A stretch of 23,491 bases of DNA from JACMRI01 sp043778625 (GCA_043778625.1 JAYWFU010000061.1:1-23491); one strand, 5' to 3'. Counted from the stretch's first letter, positions 16,075 through 23,491 are shown. Notes: generated by a model not told the origin, from the sequence alone. Program-made: numbers and translations.

Positions 16075-16587
16075 ATGCCCAATATGCCCACTACGCTACA
16101 TACCCCTACTTTACATCCACTTACCGCTGCACGTGAGCAATTTCGTAATAGGTTAAGTGGTGCAGCTACGCAAATGCGTTGCGAACTTGTGGCTACTATT
16201 AACGGTGTAAATTATTACAACGATGCATGTGCTAATACCATTGATGCTACTTATAACACCCTTACTAATTTAGGTAATACTATTATTTGGATATTAGGCC
16301 CTTATAGTGCATTAAATGATTACTCAATATTTAACCAATTAGTTAAAAACAAAGTAGCTTGCATTATTACCTTTGGCGACACCAAAAATAGTATTGTTGA
16401 GTTTTTTAAATTTCAACAACATACTATTGTAACGGCTGCTAATTTAACCGAGGCAACCGCTTATGCTTTGTTATACGCTACTACTGGGCAAGAGGTAGTG
16501 TTTTCGCCCGCTACTAATTATTATCCACATTATGTTAGCCAGCAAGCTATGAGTGAGGAATATACAAACGCACTAACTACTAATTAA
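16075..16587 (+). CDS. Stand-alone degenerate paralog of the MurD C-terminal (glutamate ligase) domain
   Basis: 170 residues that align with residues about 295-448 of MurD from the same window. Matching blocks are RxELV..INGVNYYND against RLELV..VHGIDFIND, the TIIWILG / TVWIVGG strand, LVKNKVACIITFG against LVKQRVSAIVCLG, and FSPA against LSPA. The ligase signatures are lost: N-D-S-K-A-T-N is N49-D-A-C-A-N-T55, so the catalytic Ser, Lys and Thr are gone; GGVDKG is GPYSAL; SPACASFD is S144-P-A-T-N-Y-Y-P. The N-terminal and ATP-binding domains are absent. It cannot be a ligase by itself. The frame is fully open and it is 34 bp before ftsW, so a retained binding or regulatory role is possible; slow decay is the alternative. 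The start is uncertain; a second Met lies at residue 4. Confidence 0.82.
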   Translation: MPNMPTTLHTPTLHPLTAAREQFRNRLSGAATQMRCELVATINGVNYYNDACANTIDATYNTLTNLGNTIIWILGPYSALNDYSIFNQLVKNKVACIITFGDTKNSIVEFFKFQQHTIVTAANLTEATAYALLYATTGQEVVFSPATNYYPHYVSQQAMSEEYTNALTTN

Positions 16588-16594
16588 ATAAGTA

Positions 16595-16610
16595 TTAACC
16601 AATTAGTTAA
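16595..16610. promoter_or_regulatory. Palindrome TTAACC-AATT-AGTTAA before ftsW
   Basis: The arms differ by one base from perfect symmetry. It lies 7 bp after the MurD-like gene and 11 bp before the ftsW start. The same 16 bases occur inside the MurD-like gene at 16331-16346. It is related to the palindromes before mraY and murD. Confidence 0.45.
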
Positions 16611-16621
16611 ATTAAATAAAC

Positions 16622-17758
16622 GTGAAAATATTTACCTACTTCCGTGGCGATAAAGTAATATGGGCAATTGTTTTTCTGTTGTCGTTGTTCTCGTTGCTAT
16701 CCGTGTATAGCGCTACATCTACCTTGGCGTACAAGCATCAAAACGGTAATGCGTTTTATTATATGTTCAAGCACTTATTCATACTCTCGTTAGGGTTTGT
16801 AATTATGTATTTAATACACACGGTGCGCTATACATTGTTTTCGCGCATATCGCAGTTAGCCTTGTTTTTGGCAGTACCATTATTAGCCTTTACCTTATTA
16901 GGACCGGGTATTAACGAGGCCAGCCGCTGGATAGCCATACCAGGTACAGGGCTTACGTTTCAAACGTCCGATTTTGCTAAGCTTGCACTTATTATGTACT
17001 TGGCACGTTTCCTATCGCAAAAGCAAGATAACATTAAAGATTTTAAATCAGCCTTTGTACCCATTATGGTACCCATAGGGTTAATATGTGGGTTAATATT
17101 ACCTGCTAATTTTAGTACTGCTGCCGTATTGTTTGTTACGAGCATGGTTATATTATTCATAGGACGCATTAATGTTAAATACATCTTAGCCATATTTGCA
17201 TCGGGTATAGTAGTCTTGGGTTTATTTTTAGCAATACTCTCGCAAATGCCTAATCAAGGGCGTTTGGGGACTTGGAAAAAACGTATCGAAAATTTTAGAA
17301 ACCCCGATAGCGAAAATAACTTTCAGGTAGACCAAGCCAAAATAGCTATAGCCACAGGCGGAATGTTGGGCAAAGGGCCAGGGAAATCAACCCAGCGTAA
17401 CTTCTTACCCCACCCCTATTCCGATTTTATTTATGCTTTTATCATCGAAGAATACGGTACCATAGCAGGCGTGTTTGTGGTGTTTTTATACTTAGTATTA
17501 CTCACGCGAGGCATGAGTATTTTAAAACATAGCGATAAAACATTTGGCGGATTGTTAGCCATAGGCATAACGTTTAGCTTGGTGTTTCAGGCATTAATAA
17601 ACATGGCGGTAGCTACCAATTTATTTCCCGTTACAGGGCAGCCATTGCCCATGGTAAGTATGGGTGGTACAAGTATTTGGTTTACTTCCATAGCTATAGG
17701 TATAGTGCTAAGTGTAAGCCGTAGCGTAACCGAAACAGTAACTGATAACGATGACTAA
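16622..17758 (+). CDS. ftsW: Septal peptidoglycan glycosyltransferase FtsW (SEDS family)
   Basis: 378 residues, normal for FtsW. It is a polytopic inner-membrane protein with about ten helices that polymerises lipid II during division together with the FtsI-type protein encoded at 4235. Family signatures include INEASRWIAIPGTGLTFQTSDFAK (about 99-122), the FIYAFIIEEYG segment, and the C-terminal PLPMVSMGGTS. The start is a GTG at 16622; the next in-frame ATG would remove the first membrane helix, so GTG is well supported. The last 8 bp overlap murG, indicating coupling. A FtsW rather than RodA call rests on this location. Confidence 0.95.
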   Translation: MKIFTYFRGDKVIWAIVFLLSLFSLLSVYSATSTLAYKHQNGNAFYYMFKHLFILSLGFVIMYLIHTVRYTLFSRISQLALFLAVPLLAFTLLGPGINEASRWIAIPGTGLTFQTSDFAKLALIMYLARFLSQKQDNIKDFKSAFVPIMVPIGLICGLILPANFSTAAVLFVTSMVILFIGRINVKYILAIFASGIVVLGLFLAILSQMPNQGRLGTWKKRIENFRNPDSENNFQVDQAKIAIATGGMLGKGPGKSTQRNFLPHPYSDFIYAFIIEEYGTIAGVFVVFLYLVLLTRGMSILKHSDKTFGGLLAIGITFSLVFQALINMAVATNLFPVTGQPLPMVSMGGTSIWFTSIAIGIVLSVSRSVTETVTDNDD

Positions 17759-18839
17759 ACAACTTAACGTAATAATAAGTGGCGGAGGTACAGGCGGGCA
17801 CATCTTCCCTGCAATAGCAATAGCCAACGAGCTTAAAGCACAATTGGGTAATGATGTAAATATATTGTTTGTAGGCGCACAAGGCCGCATGGAAATGGAA
17901 AAAGTACCCGCCGCAGGCTACGCCATACAAGGCTTGTGGATTAGTGGCTTACAGCGTAGCTTATCGTTGCAAAATTTATTATTACCATTTAAAATAATAA
18001 GTAGTTTAATAAAGGCGCACCGCATAATAAGTAGCTTTAAACCCCAGTTAGTAATAGGTGTGGGAGGTTATGCAAGTGCTGTAATAATGAAGGCAGCTAA
18101 CCAACGCAACATACCCACATTAATACAAGAACAAAATTCGTACCCTGGTATTACCAATAAAATGTTAGCCAGTGGTGCAAGCAAAATATGTGTGGCTTAC
18201 CCCAATATGAACCGTTTTTTTAGTACCCAAAAATTAGTACTTACGGGCAACCCTATACGCAAGGAAATTAGCGCAATGCAAGTAAACAAAGCGGAGGCTT
18301 ACGCCTATTTTAATTTAGATACCACCAAAAAAACTATAGTAATAGTAGGCGGAAGTTTGGGTGCATACACTGTTAACCAAGCGGTTAAAAATAACGTACA
18401 CTTACTTACACCTAACATTCAGCTAGTGTGGCAAACGGGTAAAAACTATTATGCAACTGCGCAAACAGTTGGTAACGATGTTATACGTGTATATGAATTC
18501 ATAACCCGTATGGACTATGCCTTTGCCGTGGCCGATGTTATACTATCGCGTGCAGGTGCAGGCACAATATCCGAGCTATGTGTGGTAGGTAAGCCTGTTA
18601 TATTAGTACCATCGCCTAACGTTGCCGAAGACCACCAAACTCACAACGCTATGGCATTAGTTAATGCCGATGCCGCCCTATTAATTAAAGATAACGAAGC
18701 CAATAACACACTATTAGCATCAGCTATAGCTTTACTTAACAACGCTGATAAATGCGCCACATTAAGCACTAACATACAACTATTGGCTAAGCCCAACGCC
18801 GCTACTGCCATTGTTAAGGAAGTATTAGCTTTAGTGTAG
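17751..18839 (+). CDS. murG: UDP-N-acetylglucosamine:lipid I GlcNAc transferase MurG
   Basis: 362 residues, the usual length for this GT28 enzyme, which works at the inner face of the cytoplasmic membrane and turns lipid I into lipid II. Clear motifs are the N-terminal G11-GGTGGH17 loop with the conserved His, GVGGYAS, EQNSYPGITN, LTGNPIR, and in the C-terminal Rossmann domain LSRAGAGTISEL and the UDP-GlcNAc site with EDHQTHNA. It starts 8 bp inside the end of ftsW. It is the last cell-wall gene of the cluster; murC, which usually follows, is absent and a 353-bp gap follows instead. Confidence 0.97.
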   Translation: MTKQLNVIISGGGTGGHIFPAIAIANELKAQLGNDVNILFVGAQGRMEMEKVPAAGYAIQGLWISGLQRSLSLQNLLLPFKIISSLIKAHRIISSFKPQLVIGVGGYASAVIMKAANQRNIPTLIQEQNSYPGITNKMLASGASKICVAYPNMNRFFSTQKLVLTGNPIRKEISAMQVNKAEAYAYFNLDTTKKTIVIVGGSLGAYTVNQAVKNNVHLLTPNIQLVWQTGKNYYATAQTVGNDVIRVYEFITRMDYAFAVADVILSRAGAGTISELCVVGKPVILVPSPNVAEDHQTHNAMALVNADAALLIKDNEANNTLLASAIALLNNADKCATLSTNIQLLAKPNAATAIVKEVLALV

Positions 18840-18982
18840 TGTAAAAAAGGTTTAACTGTACAAAGGGCTTTATTTTTAACAAATCCCTCTTAATTTCCAT
18901 TAATTTAAAGTGCAATTTTCATTTCTACTTATCCTAAACTTAACTATAAAGTCCCCAATTTTGTAGTTGAGTTAATTACCTA

Positions 18983-19016
18983 TACCATAGTATTAAAAAA
19001 TATTAATACCGTGGTA
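18983..19016. terminator. Strong hairpin in the gap after murG
   Basis: The 353-bp stretch 18840-19192 has no gene I can support. Its main structure is an inverted repeat with 14-nt arms (18983-18996 TACCATAGTATTAA and 19003-19016) and a 6-nt loop, with one mismatch and one G-T pair. It lies about 145 bp after murG. No immediate T-run follows, so it could be a terminator-like structure or an operator for the downstream iron-type operon. Confidence 0.4.
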
Positions 19017-19121
19017 AACAGTATATTGTAGTAGTAGTAATTTTTTGTTAATCTAGTGTACCCAATTCGTTACACATTTTTTACTCCTATTATTTCACTC
19101 TTAATCTTTATTCATAATTAT

Positions 19122-19191
19122 TCTAAATAAGGTTGTGCATATTAAAATAACTACTATATTTGCACTATTATTTTAATTCAATCTAAATAAG
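19122..19191 (+). promoter_or_regulatory. Promoter of the porin-Rieske-imelysin-DUF1111 operon, flanked by TCTAAATAAG repeats
   Basis: A full Bacteroidota promoter is seen: TTG at 19133-19135, a 19-bp spacer, and the -7 box TATATTTG (TAnnTTTG) at 19155-19162, about 30 bp before the start codon. The 10-mer TCTAAATAAG lies at 19122-19131, touching the -33 element, and again at 19182-19191, one base before the ATG; the spacing is exactly 60 bp. Given the iron-linked genes downstream, sites for a Fur/DtxR-type metal regulator are a natural guess, but this is inference. Confidence 0.7.
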
Positions 19192-19192
19192 A

Positions 19193-20398
19193 ATGCTAAA
19201 CAAAATTATACTTGCTACAACGCTTGTAACCTTACAGTATAGCGTGCTACAAGCACAAATATTTACCAAAGAAGACTCCTTAAGTGCGGGACTTGTACGT
19301 AGTAATAACACCACAGTAATATCAGGCTACGGCGAAGTTAAGTACGAATACAATAGCTACACACGCACAGCATTAGCCACCGTACCACGTGCCGTTATGT
19401 TTATTGGGCATAGGTTTAACGAGCGTTACCAACTATTTAGCGAGTGGGAACTCGAGAATGCTAAAACCGACGGAGGTGAATTTAGTGTAGAGCAATTATT
19501 TATTAAATATAACATTAATCGTAATTTGTATTTAGTTACTGGTTTGTTTACACCTCGCATTGGTATTATCAACGAAAATCATTTACCCACCACATTTAAT
19601 AGTATTGATAGGCCGTATGTCGAAACCCTAATTATACCTGCCACATGGCGCGAAATTGGCGTGGGGCTTTATGGGCAAAGCGAAAGTATATTAGGTTTAA
19701 ATTATGCGGTGAGTTTAACCAATGGTTTAGATGCCTCTAAATTTACCAACGGTACTGGCATACGCAGTGGCCGCGGCGAGGGCAATACATTTAATGCTAA
19801 AACGATAGGCATAACGCCATCGTTGTTGTATTACCACAATAATTTGCGTGCCCAAGTAAGTGGCTATTATGGCGGAAGTGTTGGTGTTAGCCCACGCCAA
19901 GCAGACAGTCTGTTTTTAGAAACTGGTCCCTTAGGTAGTGCTGTAGCCATGGCCGAAGCTAATGTGCAATACAAGTACAACGGTGTAAGCATTAAGGCAC
20001 TAGCGGTGTACACCAACATTACCAAGGCGGCTGACATTAACCGTGCATTTGCAAGTAATACACCAAGTGCAATGCTAGGTGGTTATGCTGAACTGGGCTA
20101 TAATATTTTACACAAAAAACAAGAGGTAAAATCATTAACTATTTATGCCCGTTACGAGTATATTGATTTGAATAGTAAAGTGCCCACCAACGGCATAAGT
20201 ACAGGTATTAACAAGCAACAGTATATTTTAGGCGGATTAAATTTTGCGCCAATACGTGGGTTAGCTTTCAAGTTAGAATATCGATTACGTACTACCGATG
20301 CACCTAACCCAGCGTTAATAATTAATCCTTTCCCGCAACAGCTGGCATACCCTACAAGCATTAATTATGTAGGCATAGGTATGAATTATAGTTTTTAA
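19193..20398 (+). CDS. Outer-membrane porin-like beta-barrel protein
   Basis: 401 residues with signal peptide MLNKIILATTLVTLQYSVLQAQ. The rest is a run of amphipathic beta-strands with aromatic girdle residues and ends in the outer-membrane barrel signature NYVGIGMNYSF with terminal Phe. The layout, including the early GYGEVKYEY strand and FTPRIGIINENHLPTTFNSIDRPYVE, resembles Bacteroidota porins of the phosphate-selective porin O/P-like or OprB-like kind; I cannot name the solute. It is the first gene of the operon, followed by the Rieske gene after 18 bp. With imelysin and DUF1111 proteins downstream, passage of an iron or other metal species across the outer membrane is plausible. Confidence 0.75.
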   Translation: MLNKIILATTLVTLQYSVLQAQIFTKEDSLSAGLVRSNNTTVISGYGEVKYEYNSYTRTALATVPRAVMFIGHRFNERYQLFSEWELENAKTDGGEFSVEQLFIKYNINRNLYLVTGLFTPRIGIINENHLPTTFNSIDRPYVETLIIPATWREIGVGLYGQSESILGLNYAVSLTNGLDASKFTNGTGIRSGRGEGNTFNAKTIGITPSLLYYHNNLRAQVSGYYGGSVGVSPRQADSLFLETGPLGSAVAMAEANVQYKYNGVSIKALAVYTNITKAADINRAFASNTPSAMLGGYAELGYNILHKKQEVKSLTIYARYEYIDLNSKVPTNGISTGINKQQYILGGLNFAPIRGLAFKLEYRLRTTDAPNPALIINPFPQQLAYPTSINYVGIGMNYSF

Positions 20399-20416
20399 TA
20401 GTACAAAATAAGCTCA

Positions 20417-20845
20417 ATGAACTCACGCCGAACCTTTATTAAAAACACTTGCGTAGCCTGCACAGGCACAGCATTAGGTATAAACCTATTGCAAAGTTGT
20501 AGCAGCGTTAAAACCGTAAATACTACCATTACTAATAATATGATGGCGGTAGCCAAGGCAGAATTTGCTACGGTAACTTCGCTCAAAGTGCGCAACTTAC
20601 AATTACCTTACGATATATTACTTGTAAAAGAAAGCGAAGACAACTATTGTGCGCTATACATGCAGTGTACCCACGAGGACAATGCGGTGTATACCGATGG
20701 TAGCAAAATTAATTGCCCCAGCCACGGTAGCCAGTTTAGCATGAAGGGTGCAGTAATAGACGGGCCAGCATCAAAAGCATTAAAACAATTTAAAACCGAA
20801 ATAACAACTAACACAATTAATATTTTTTTAAACCAAACAATTTAA
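20417..20845 (+). CDS. Tat-exported Rieske [2Fe-2S] lipoprotein
   Basis: 142 residues. The N-terminus has a twin-arginine motif S3-R-R-T-F-I-K9 followed by a hydrophobic stretch and a lipobox L25-Q-S-C28, so it is probably folded in the cytoplasm with its cluster, exported by Tat and lipidated. The Rieske cluster motifs are C84-T-H86 and C100-P-S-H103-G, 13 residues apart, followed by SQFSMKGAVIDGPASKAL, a normal Rieske fold ending. It is too small to be a cytochrome bc subunit with partners here; with the CxxCH protein at 21957 it may pass electrons at the envelope. 13 bp separate it from the imelysin gene. Confidence 0.9.
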   Translation: MNSRRTFIKNTCVACTGTALGINLLQSCSSVKTVNTTITNNMMAVAKAEFATVTSLKVRNLQLPYDILLVKESEDNYCALYMQCTHEDNAVYTDGSKINCPSHGSQFSMKGAVIDGPASKALKQFKTEITTNTINIFLNQTI

Positions 20846-20858
20846 CTCAATAAATAAC

Positions 20859-21941
20859 ATGAACACATTACTTAAAACAACAGCACTAATAGTAGTAGCC
20901 ACAACACTAATAACTACCGCTTGCCGCAAAAAGAAGGAGGAAGAAGTTGTAACGCCACCAGCAGTGGTTGATGCCTTGCCACAAACGGTAATAGAATCGT
21001 TTGCTAACAATATTGCACTACCTCAATACAACGATATTAGCACCGATGCTAATAATTTAGTAAGCTCAATAGCTAACCTTAGTGCTACCACTACACAAGC
21101 TAATTTAGTAGCTGCACAACAAAACTGGCGCAACCTGCGTGCTACTTGGGAGTTAAGCGAAGCATTTTTGTTTGGACCAGTAGCCACGCAAGATCTTGAC
21201 CCTAACGTAGATAGCTGGCCAGTAAACAAAAAAGATTTTGATTCGTTACTAGTGTCTTCATCAACGTTAAATGATACTACGGTAGCTAATTTTCAAACTA
21301 CACTCAAAGGTTTTCATGCGTTAGAATATATGCTATTTGGCGTTAATCAGTCAAAGCAAGCCAGTGATTTTACAACTCGCGAAAAACAATATATGATAGC
21401 AGTAACCAACGATTTAAAAACCAATTGCAATAAAATGTATAATGGTTGGGCCAAAAATAGTGGAAACTATTACGCCACATTTACAACCACTAACACCGTT
21501 TACACTAATAAACAAGCCACATTAATAACTTTGGCGGACGCAATAGCTGGAATTTGCGACGAAGTAGGCGAAGGTAAAATTAAGGAGGTATACGAAGCGC
21601 AAGACCCTACGTTGGAAGAATCACCATTTAGTCAAAATTCATTTACTGATTTTAAAAACAATATTATTGGCGTACGTAATGTGTATTTAGGTACTTACAA
21701 AGGCACAGATGGTAAAGGTTTAGAGGATGTGGTACGCCAATACAACTTGAGTTTAGATACCAAAATAAAACAACAATTAGATGTAGCCATAAATTCGTTT
21801 AGTGGGTTTAGCAAACCATTTGGCGAAGCAATAGTGAGTGAAAAAACTCAAGTTCAAAACACAATAAATGCTTTAGCTACGTTAAAAACCACTTTAGAAA
21901 CTGAATTAAAACCATTAATACAGGCTAATATCAAACAATAA
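20859..21941 (+). CDS. Imelysin family (M75) lipoprotein, probable iron-linked
   Basis: 360 residues. The lipoprotein signal ends at C22 (LITTAC) and is followed by a charged KKKEEE linker. The all-helical imelysin fold is indicated by helices around WRNLRATWELSEAFLFGP (about 91-108) and the conserved GxHxxE motif G151-F-H-A-L-E156, with PVNKKDFD and EVGEGKI downstream. Members (insulin-cleaving membrane protease, EfeO-like domains) are iron-regulated envelope proteins; the proposed protease activity is doubtful for many and metal binding is more likely. It is 13 bp after the Rieske gene and 15 bp before the DUF1111 gene, a pairing also known in other phyla. Confidence 0.92.
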   Translation: MNTLLKTTALIVVATTLITTACRKKKEEEVVTPPAVVDALPQTVIESFANNIALPQYNDISTDANNLVSSIANLSATTTQANLVAAQQNWRNLRATWELSEAFLFGPVATQDLDPNVDSWPVNKKDFDSLLVSSSTLNDTTVANFQTTLKGFHALEYMLFGVNQSKQASDFTTREKQYMIAVTNDLKTNCNKMYNGWAKNSGNYYATFTTTNTVYTNKQATLITLADAIAGICDEVGEGKIKEVYEAQDPTLEESPFSQNSFTDFKNNIIGVRNVYLGTYKGTDGKGLEDVVRQYNLSLDTKIKQQLDVAINSFSGFSKPFGEAIVSEKTQVQNTINALATLKTTLETELKPLIQANIKQ

Positions 21942-21956
21942 TAAACAATACAAGCT

Positions 21957-23330
21957 ATGAATATTTTTAAACTAGTTGTTTGTAGTACTCTACTATTGGC
22001 TCACGGTGCATGCCGCAAACCAGTGGAGGTAAATGATAATTTGGATAATTACGACGAGCGATTAAGTGGCGGACAGCAAACCACGTTTAACGAATCGTTT
22101 AGCGACGCCTTTCCTGTACTGTCGGCTAGTCATGCCGTTACCCACGATTTGGGCGACGGTATGTTTGAATCAAAGTACGTAACAGCTCCAGCACCCATTA
22201 ACAGTGGTATAGGTCCGTTGTTTAATAACGTATCGTGTGCGTCGTGCCACAATAACGGTGGTGCGGGCAAGCCTCCTAGTAATAATAATGGAAATTTTGA
22301 CGCCTTATTATTTAGGTTAAGTATGCCTGGGTATGATAAACATGGCGATGCCGTGCCAGTGCCTAATTTTGGCACACAGCTACAAACTCAAGCGGTATTT
22401 GGCACACAACCCGAAGGTAAAGTAAATATAGTTTACACTAGCAAACAGGGCACATTTGCCGATGGCGAAACCTACACCTTACAACAACCTACCTACACTT
22501 TTACTAATACCTACATGCCTTTGCCTGCAGGGGTGTTAGTAAGCCCTCGTTTGCCGTTAGGAGTATTTGGCTTAGGATTGTTAGATGCTCTGCCTGAGGC
22601 TTGGATGCTACAAAACGAAGATGTAGTCGATGCCAATAACAACGGAATAAGTGGCAAAATTAATTATGTGTGGGATACCCGCAAGCAAACTAAAACTATG
22701 GGGCGTTTTGGCTGGAAAGCAAGCGTACCCACCGTGGAGCAGCAAGTGGCTATTGCATTTAACGAAGATATGGGAATTACCAGTCCCTTATTTGCCACCG
22801 AAAACTCGTACAATCAATTACAATACGATAAATTAAATGATGATGCCGAAATAAGCGATAGCATATTAAGTTGCCTAACCTTTTATATGAAAAGTCTTGC
22901 AGTACCTGCACGACGAAACGTTAATAATGAAGAGGTAAAACGTGGCAAAAGTATTTTTAAACAATTAAATTGTAACGGTTGTCATATTATGGTGGCGCGT
23001 ACCGGTGTTAATGCAAGCTACGCCGAAGTAAGCAATCAACTTATATCACCCTTTACCGATTTGTTATTGCACGACATGGGTGATGCACTAAGCGATGGAC
23101 GACCTGATTTTACTGCCTCAGGTAGCGAATGGCGTACCCCACCATTGTGGGGTATTGGATTGTCTGAAAAAATTAATGGTAACACTAACTACCTACACGA
23201 CGGGCGTGCACGTAGCCTACAAGAGGCTATACTGTGGCACGGTGGCGAAGCCGAAACTATAAAAAATAATTTTAAAAAATTGCCTAAAACTGATAGAAGC
23301 GCATTAATTAAATTTTTACAATCGTTGTAA
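21957..23330 (+). CDS. Di-haem c-type cytochrome lipoprotein of the DUF1111 (di-haem oxidoreductase) family
   Basis: 457 residues. A lipoprotein signal ends at C19 (LAHGAC). Two covalent haem sites are seen: C94-A-S-C97-H98 and C339-N-G-C342-H343, with the family block GIGPLFNNVSCASCHNNGG and the late LHDGRARSLQEAILWHGGEA. The distant relation to MauG and cytochrome c peroxidases suggests electron transfer or peroxide-type redox chemistry at the periplasmic or outer membrane face. In other bacteria DUF1111 genes are neighbours of imelysin genes in Fur-controlled operons, as here. It is the last gene of the operon; a palindrome follows after 42 bp. Confidence 0.92.
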   Translation: MNIFKLVVCSTLLLAHGACRKPVEVNDNLDNYDERLSGGQQTTFNESFSDAFPVLSASHAVTHDLGDGMFESKYVTAPAPINSGIGPLFNNVSCASCHNNGGAGKPPSNNNGNFDALLFRLSMPGYDKHGDAVPVPNFGTQLQTQAVFGTQPEGKVNIVYTSKQGTFADGETYTLQQPTYTFTNTYMPLPAGVLVSPRLPLGVFGLGLLDALPEAWMLQNEDVVDANNNGISGKINYVWDTRKQTKTMGRFGWKASVPTVEQQVAIAFNEDMGITSPLFATENSYNQLQYDKLNDDAEISDSILSCLTFYMKSLAVPARRNVNNEEVKRGKSIFKQLNCNGCHIMVARTGVNASYAEVSNQLISPFTDLLLHDMGDALSDGRPDFTASGSEWRTPPLWGIGLSEKINGNTNYLHDGRARSLQEAILWHGGEAETIKNNFKKLPKTDRSALIKFLQSL

Positions 23331-23372
23331 AAACAACTCTATTTTATAGTATTAGCCTTGTGAATCATAGCT

Positions 23373-23394
23373 ATTACAAAACATGTTTTGTAAT
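23373..23394. terminator. Perfect 22-bp palindrome after the operon
   Basis: ATTACAAAAC, AT, GTTTTGTAAT, starting 42 bp after the DUF1111 stop codon. AGCCT at 23354-23358 and AGGCT at 23396-23400 can add an outer stem across an internal loop. A short T-run is not directly attached. The likely role is termination of the operon, possibly in both directions; a protein-binding site is the alternative. Confidence 0.55.
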
Positions 23395-23423
23395 CAGGCT
23401 TTACGCATTAAAACTTAGTAGTT

Positions 23424-23491
23424 TTTTAAGATAATTTATATCTAGCGTTGCTTTTAGTTTTTTATGTGTCATTGATAGCTTTGAGGAGGTG
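23424..23491. repeat. Structured intergenic repeat, copy 2, cut by the window edge
   Basis: Related to 11586-11658: it shares TAAGATA, TAG.CGTTGCTTT, a T-run with ATG and GATAGC/GATAAC. Only the left arm (GTTGCTTTTAGTT) is in the window; the right arm would lie beyond 23491. On the minus strand a 23-residue frame (23401-23472) matches the short frame of copy 1 in its KKxKAT part. Confidence 0.45.

Overview
This AT-rich window comes from a member of the Bacteroidota. The evidence is two proteins with type IX secretion C-terminal sorting domains, a Bacteroidota-type MraY with a long inserted loop, an FtsL of the Bacteroidota kind, a promoter of the TTG/TAnnTTTG type, and weak Shine-Dalgarno signals throughout. 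MurE carries the DNPR motif of meso-diaminopimelate-adding enzymes, so the peptidoglycan is probably of the usual Gram-negative DAP type. I cannot place the organism below phylum with confidence.

Layout. Positions 155-2205 hold two minus-strand genes: a nitronate monooxygenase-like flavoprotein and a small type IX-secreted protein. From 2359 to 18839 runs a division and cell wall (dcw) cluster on the plus strand: a MraZ-type operator, mraZ, rsmH, ftsL, a PASTA-bearing ftsI-type penicillin-binding protein, murE, mraY, murD, ftsW and murG. It is interrupted twice. A DUF4349 membrane lipoprotein sits between ftsI and murE. An accessory block of about 5 kb sits between murD and ftsW. That block holds two paralogous small secreted proteins, a truncated pseudogene made by tandem duplication, a 996-residue secreted beta-propeller protein, and a stand-alone degenerate copy of the MurD C-terminal domain. 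The usual downstream genes (murC, ftsQ, ftsA, ftsZ) do not follow murG.

After a 353-bp gap with a good Bacteroidota promoter comes a tight four-gene operon (19193-23330): an outer-membrane porin-like protein, a Tat-type Rieske lipoprotein, an imelysin (M75) lipoprotein and a di-haem CxxCH lipoprotein of the DUF1111 family. Imelysin and DUF1111 proteins are commonly linked to iron acquisition, so this is probably an envelope redox and iron-handling unit.

Most notable points: (1) the MurD C-terminal paralog that has lost the ligase residues but is kept next to ftsW; (2) the murD-ftsW island with a tandem duplication whose CACTA microhomology junction is still visible; (3) a four-copy heptamer (TTGTGTG) inside the signal-peptide codons of a secreted protein, where a change in copy number would shift the frame; (4) recurring TTAACC/GGTTAA palindromes just before mraY, murD and ftsW; (5) a structured non-coding repeat present both after murD and at the right edge of the window.
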